Assembly: GCA_016946835.1 (NCBI GenBank)
Contig: JACVTC010000125.1
Location: 272,001-336,000, forward strand
Reading direction: 5' to 3'
DNA length: 64,000 bases
From: Neocallimastix lanati (nom. inval.)
Taxonomy: Eukaryota > Neocallimastigomycota > Neocallimastigomycetes > Neocallimastigales > Neocallimastigaceae
Position numbers and translations under genes: made by a program
Notes under the pieces: model-generated
Databases searched by the model: none
What the model was told of the DNA's origin: nothing
What the model saw: the letters and a program-made list of their open reading frames with translations, nothing else
Shown here: positions 58,604 to 64,000 of the stretch, piece by piece
Layout of the letters: each line of letters begins with the position of its first letter
Position numbering within the stretch: position 1 is the stretch's first letter

Positions 58604-59371
58604 AACTATTACATGTAAAATTATTTAAAAATTAGGAGTAGTTAACCAATTATTAGTTAAACCTAATAATTAAAAAAAAAAAAATTTTTTTTATTAATAT
58701 TAGTTAATTTTTATTCGTTATAATTATTATTTAAATGTTTAGACATTATCAAAAATTATTTAAAATTTTTCATAACAAAAAATATTTTCTAATTTGGACA
58801 AATTTATTCAATTTTTAATTTTTTTTTTATTTATTATTTTGGACAAATTTATTCAATTTTTATTTTTTTTTTATTTATTATTTTGGACATTTAATTAAAA
58901 TTATTTATTATAAAAATAATTAGAAAATCGATCTTTAAGGTTTTCCCGAATACTGATTGATACCGGTTTTACTTAATGATCCGATGATTAATATGTTTAG
59001 AATATTAGTCGAAACTTATTTAGGTTTTTCTTCTAATCTTTTCCTAAATAAGAAATTTGTTAAGATTAGACAATATTTAATTTAAAATTTTGAAAAAGTA
59101 TAAATAGAGACTCTTAAGTTCTTTTAGAAATTAAGAGTTATTATTATAAGAAAAATAATAATAACAATAAAATTTTATAAATTAATAGCAATAAATTTAT
59201 TCTTTTTTAATCTTAAAATAAATTTTATTTATTTAAATTTTCTTATAATAAACTTGATTTATTTTAATAAATCAAATTTAAATTTCTCAATTTTAGTTAA
59301 TAATAATATTATTAATATAAAATTGTAGATTAGAAATTGATATTAAAGAATTTTTATTTCAATTTCTAACA
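58604..59371 (+). mobile_element. LTR G, element 4 family (left boundary uncertain)
   Basis: From about 58917 the sequence parallels the element 4 LTR: CTTATTTAGG/CCTAAATAAG (59015-59052), TATAAATA near 59100, hairpin CTCTTAA/TTAAGAG (59111-59137), and an end at TTTCTAACA. No clean target duplication was found. It may form one long LTR with the adjoining repeat X. Confidence 0.55.
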
Positions 59372-59372
59372 A

Positions 59373-59929
59373 TGTAAAAGGTAAGTTTATTATTAACTAA
59401 AATAACGAATAACAATTAAATCTAAAGGCTAAGATAACTTAACACCTCTCTATTCGAGTTGTTAATAATAAACACTAAATTAATTAATTCTATAACTATT
59501 ATTTCCTATTACACTAGAATATAGCGCAGCACTTTATAACTCTATTTGTTATCAGTTACTGGGCTTACACTGAGTAATATATTTTATTTAATAATTATAT
59601 TTTATTTATTAATATTAATATTTATAATAACAATTTACGTTAATAGTAACGCTAGTGCGTTACAGTTACAAGTTCAATTATTATTTATACATGTCAATAA
59701 TTTTATGATTGGTAAATAATTTAATTTAACTCAGTTTACTAATCACTAAATACAATATATTTAACTAAGTATTTAACTATATAATTAATTATAAAAAAAA
59801 TAAAATTTAATGTACGAAATCAATAAAAGATTTTATTTGATTAGCCAAAATTGCTAGCTGTTTAGAGATACGTTAAGTAACCAAAGGACTATCATTGGAT
59901 AGGCTTGAAGTTACCATGTATCTATTACA
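59373..59929 (+). repeat. 557-bp repeat X, copy 2
   Basis: TGTAAAAGGTAAG...GTATCTATTACA, the same length as copy 1 at 47530-48086. A short frame at its right edge (59895-60092) crosses into element 6 and is not a gene. Confidence 0.7.
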
Positions 59930-59937
59930 AGGAATTT

Positions 59938-60950
59938 TGGTGCGATGCACCCATAAAAATATAAAATTCAGAGTGAAGAATATAATATTGTCAAAGTTTT
60001 GTGATAATTTGGTCTTAACGATTAGGTCAAGATGCCAAATTATAGTAATTAATAATTTAAATTTACTCTTATTTAAAACATATTGTTATTAGTAAATTAA
60101 ATAAGTTTTTATTTAAAATATAAATTTTATTTAATCTTAATAATATTTTATTACATTATTATTTTATATAATTATTACTATAATTTAAATTACAATAATC
60201 CTACAAAGGATTAAACAAAAGATTTAAACATGTATTTATATAAAATAATTAATTATTAAAATATTAATTATTAATATGAATATGTAAATAATATTAATAT
60301 AAGTTTGATATTGATAATATAAAGTAAGATAATAATATAAATATTAAATATAAATAAAATATAAGAATCTAATATAACTAAATATTATATTTTATAATTA
60401 AAATATAATATGTAGAAATTAATTTAATATGACAATCACGTGTTTACATTATTTAATATATATTAATTCCAATATGTTAATAATATTTAGTCAATTAGTT
60501 GGCCTAGACTATTTCCTAAATATTTTAATAATAATTATTATATTATTAATTATTAATATCGAAATTCAAATAACTGAATTATTGAAATTGAAATTGAAAT
60601 TCAGTTATTATCTTAACAAATATTATAAAATAGTTTAATAAATTAGATTATTAATAAATTATTTAAAAAAAAAAAAAAAATTTTTTTTGTTTATTAATTA
60701 AAAAATTAATTAAATTTGTTTAGGATGTATATATTAAAATTGATTTATAAAAAAAAAAAAAAAAAAAAATAATAATAATAATAATAATGAGATGATGTAG
60801 AGGAGATTATAATTCGGAGATAAATAATATATTTCAAGAACGGAGTTAGGATTAAAAATTATAGAGTTATAAAAGAGATAACTAATAATTTAATATCCTA
60901 TAATATTGAAATATAGAATTTTTGAATTATAATAAATAAAATATTTTATT

Positions 60951-60981
<31 letters not shown>

Positions 60982-61153
60982 ATATGATTCTTGTAAAAAA
61001 AAGAATAAAAAAAAAAAAAAAAAAAATTGACAATTATAAATAAAATATCTTAATAATAAGAATAAATAAAAGTTATAAAATTTAAGTGTTTATTCAATCT
61101 AGAATAATTTATTTTAACAAGTGTCAATAAGCCCAAGGTACAAGCACGTACCA
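59938..61153 (+). repeat. Element 6 5' LTR (interrupted)
   Basis: TGGTGCGATGCACC...GCACGTACCA. The palindromic start GGTGCGATGCACC parallels GGTACGATACC of solo LTR 5. Interrupted by the LTR at 59989-60618; the remainder is about 580 bp. Confidence 0.75.
59989..60618 (+). mobile_element. Solo LTR F nested in element 6 5' LTR
   Basis: TGTCAAAGTTTTG...TATTATCTTAACA with the 5-bp duplication aatat (59984-59988, 60619-60623). Same family as LTR H (49685-50418); about 440 bp are inverted relative to 58081-58516. Confidence 0.85.
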
Positions 61154-61157
61154 AAAA

Positions 61158-61175
61158 TGGTGGAGAATCCGGGCG
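61158..61175 (+). other. Element 6 primer-binding site
   Basis: TGGTGGAGAATCCGGGCG, 4 nt after the LTR and identical to element 3. Confidence 0.78.
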
Positions 61176-61557
61176 TTGACACGTTAAGATAAATTGAAAA
61201 TAGATTGAATAAAAATAAAAATAATAAAAATAAAATAAAATAAAATAAAATAAAAATAAAAAAATAAAAAATAAAAAAAAAAATAAATAAATAAAAATTA
61301 AAATAAAAATAAAAGTTGAAATAAAGATAAAAATAAAAATAAAAGTTGAAATAAAGATAAAAATAAAATAAAAAAAAATAAAAATAAAAATAAAAAAAAT
61401 TAAAAATAAAAATAAAAATAAAAAAAAAAATAAAAATAAAAATAAAAAAAAAAAAAAAAATAATATAAAAAGTAAGGCTGGAAATAATAATAATTATTAT
61501 AAAAAAATAATAATAATAATAATAATAAAATATATATATACAAAACGCGTGACTATA
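61176..61557 (+). repeat. Element 6 A-rich leader
   Basis: Mostly (AAAAT)n, (AAAAAT)n and A-runs with two copies of AAAGTTGAAATAAAGATAAA. Short and unstructured compared with the leaders of elements 1 and 2. Confidence 0.65.
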
Positions 61558-62741
61558 ATGGACTCACTAAAAATTTATAAGGTTCTACCACTATTAGAAG
61601 ATTACGATAACCATGTAGTGGACTGGATTGAGGATCTTGGTAATCTAATGAGGGTCTGTAATATCAAAGACCCAGAAAGAATATTTACTTGGGCTTGTGA
61701 GGCGGTAGATGCTAATACTAAGGCTGCTTTAAGGAGATTAGTAGATGAAAGAAACAATGTATATCCTTCCTTAAAGGATATACAAAAAGCCATAGAAAAA
61801 CACAAAGGAGTTACGGAGGGTGACAAACTTACTTATTTACAAGGTCTCATTATTCAAGGTGATGAAACAATTAAAAGTTTCAATGATAGGTATAGAAGAT
61901 TATATTATGACCTTCCAAGAGATTATCAAAAGATATTATCTGTTAAAAATTATAGAAATTCCATCAAATCAAGAAACTTCGCATATTCCCAAGTATTCAT
62001 TTCTAAATGTGAAAGTCTGAATGAAGCATATGAAATAGTAGAAACCGCAGAAGAAGCTGAAAAGGAATGGGAAAGAGCAACCGCTTCGAATCAAGAGAAC
62101 TATCAACAAACCTTTGGTTCAAGAAGAAAAATTTCCAATAACATATCTATGCTTACACAAAATATTGGGAATGTTAGAAGAAATAGAACAGATGCATTTA
62201 ATTATTTTAATAATAATTTAGAGTCCAGTATGCCGACCAATAATGGAACTTTAGAAATAGACTTCAGAACTACTTTCAGTACAATAATCCAAGTTCTAGA
62301 GACTACACTAATAATTATAACAATTTTAGAAAGAACAACTATTATGGAAACATACCTAATAACAACAACAATATAAATAGAATCTATAATAACAGTAATA
62401 GCTATAATAACAAGGAATATGGTAATTTTTCTATGAGACCAACACATTGCTATAATAATAACAATTACTCCACTAGTTCTAATTTTAATGCTTATAACGA
62501 ACCCCTAAGAAGAAATTATCAACAGAATAACAACGATGAAGTTATGAACGGTAACCCTAATAACAATCAAAATCAAATTAATAAAGAGAATACTGAAGTT
62601 GCTAGTCGAAATAAAGTAAATATTTATTGTCATCGTTGCTATCAAACTGGGCACAAAAGTAATAATTGTCCATATACATTTAAACAACTAGCTGATATGG
62701 AAGAGAAAGGTTTACTTCCTAAAAGAAATTTAAACTTGTAA
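61558..62741 (+). pseudogene. gag: Element 6 Gag with one frameshift
   Basis: Starts at ATG 61558 (MDSLKIYKVL...); a longer frame from 61549 begins with GTG. The capsid region (DYDNHVVDWIEDLGNLMRVC..., GDETIKSFNDRYRRLYYDLP) is close to element 3 Gag. Around 62250-62260 a one-base change throws the first frame into a missense tail ending at 62376. The correct frame continues with Asn/Tyr-rich sequence and a CCHC knuckle (CHRCYQTGHKSNNC, about 62628-62669), ending at TAA 62739-62741. Broken as written. Confidence 0.85.
62729..62735 (+). promoter_or_regulatory. -1 ribosomal frameshift site, element 6
   Basis: T TTA AAC in the gag frame, one codon before the stop. The -1 frame leads into pol. 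Confidence 0.73.
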
Positions 62742-64000
62742 ATGGGAGAAGGATAACTTCCAGTAAACAAACCAACTTAATAAATTATAATATTAATAAT
62801 AGTATTCTAGAAACAAAGGATAAAAAAAATTATTTATATAAAGATGAAAATTCCAATAAACATGTGGAGTTTAACGATATATGTGCAAGTAATGAAAACA
62901 ATGATACTTTTGAGAATACTAGAATTGAAAATAAAAATACAAATATTAATAATGAAGTTAATAAAGAATATACAAAATTAAATAATTATACTACAACAAA
63001 AATTAATTATAATGATGATTCCATTTATAATGAATCAGAGGAAATAAACTCTGATAAAAATGATCATAGTAATTATTTTGATATTACGAAAACTAACACT
63101 AACACCATAAATAACAATGTACTTGCAGCTACAAGAAAAGATAAATCCATAAAAGTTAAAATGAGGACCCCGTATAAACCTAAGGAAGATGATCCACCCA
63201 ACAAATATGAATCAATAAAAAGAAAGGATAAATTAATAGATAATCGCTAACAACACTAATGCCATGAAACACAATTCCACAATAAACTATCATGCACTTA
63301 CTAATAATGATGTGGAAATGAAGGAACTTGAAGGAATAAATAACCATAAGCAGGACACAAGCGTGAAGAATTCAATTGAAATAACAAATGACCTTAATAA
63401 GCAAGTTCATAGAACAAATAAAGAACAAATAGATAAAAACAAAACAGAGAAGTTAGAACAATTAGACATTTCTATCATTAATGAGAAAAATATTTCAAAT
63501 GCCAAGAGAAAAGCTAGAGCGGAGAGAATTAAAGAAATTAAAGAAAGTGTAGTACAAACCAGAAATGAAGAATCCAAACGAAAAATTGATCAGGTGGAAA
63601 GACATATAAGATTAATGAAAGGATTTGAGAATTTTAAAATGGACGACTTAATAGGTGAAATAGCTTCAACTGAGGTTACCACTAAGTTAGTACATTTACT
63701 CGATTTATTTCCGAAATTTAGGACAGCTTTTTTCTCAAAAATTACGATTAGAACCCCCACTTGCTACAAATACAATTACCAATGTAATTACGGCCATCAA
63801 TAAAAATAAGATTGTTAAAGTGAATGGATGGGTAGAAGGGGTAAATACGGATATTCTGTTAGACTCCTGCGCCAGTGTTAATATGGTATCAAGAGAATTT
63901 TTAAGGAAATTAAAATCCACCTTAAAACCAATCGGTAGAATAATGGAAACCATATTTCAAGCTTTCTCGAATGCAAACACACGTACTGATATATATAAAT
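62735..64000 (+). pseudogene. pol: Element 6 Pol N-terminus and protease, partial and frameshifted
   Basis: The -1 frame runs to 63250. The sequence continues in another frame from about 63264 (MKHNSTINYHAL...) to about 63740, and in a third frame to the window edge. Features: Asn/Lys-rich N-terminus, KLEQLDISIINEKNISNAKRK, KLVHLLDLFPKFRTAF, then the protease active site LLDSCASVNMV (D at about 63862). Closely parallels element 3 Pol, including the D-S-C variant. RT and integrase lie beyond the window. Confidence 0.85.

Larger units (their letters stand above)
59938..64000 (+). mobile_element. Element 6: Ty3/Gypsy element, cut by window end
   Basis: 5' LTR (59938-61153, with a nested LTR), PBS, gag and the pol N-terminus including the protease. 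Related to element 3 by its PBS, gag and pol N-terminal sequence (for example LEQLDISIINEKNISNAK). Both gag and pol carry frameshifts. The right end lies outside the window. Confidence 0.88.

Overview
The window is extremely AT-rich eukaryotic DNA packed with homopolymers and simple repeats. It most likely comes from an anaerobic gut fungus (Neocallimastigomycota). The evidence is the base composition, asparagine-rich proteins, a decayed ankyrin-repeat gene of the style common in those fungi (5050-5456), and a decayed FLYWCH/MULE-transposase gene (232-1265). Dictyostelium-like amoebae are the main alternative. Apart from those two remnants, the only host gene I can support is an initiator tRNA-Met (9141-9212, minus strand). 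Everything right of the tRNA is LTR retrotransposon sequence.

Layout. 1-9140: host DNA with two pseudogenes, an AAAAT satellite (1426-2110), a minisatellite of about 60 bp (2731-3380) and featureless AT-rich sequence. 9141-9212: tRNA-iMet. 9227-45724: a stack of Ty3/Gypsy-type insertions, the first starting 14 nt upstream of the tRNA 5' end: intact element 1 (9227-17499), a solo LTR, element 2 (18045-26672), frameshifted element 3 (26677-36854), deleted chromovirus-like element 4 (36861-42054), then five solo LTRs. The insertions are separated only by 4-5 bp target duplications (aatt, then attg, with ttgtg for the element-4 family). Removing them in order always brings the next one to within a few bases of the same point beside the tRNA, so this looks like repeated integration at one position upstream of a Pol III gene. 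45730-51206: further solo LTRs, including a second small stack sharing the duplication gaag and one LTR nested in another. 51211-58080: element 5, minus strand, truncated and broken. 58081-59929: an inverted LTR fragment and further LTR material. 59938-64000: element 6, running off the window.

How the genes work. In elements 1, 2, 3, 5 and 6, gag (capsid plus one CCHC zinc knuckle) is followed by pol in the -1 frame. Every junction has a T TTA AAN slippery heptamer just before the gag stop, so Pol is probably made by -1 ribosomal frameshifting. Where pol is complete the order is protease, reverse transcriptase, RNase H, integrase. Element 4 belongs to another lineage, with a single gag-pol frame and no zinc knuckle. 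Element 1 has LTRs of equal length that look identical, a matching target duplication, a primer-binding site, a purine tract and two open frames, and is the best candidate for a recently active copy.
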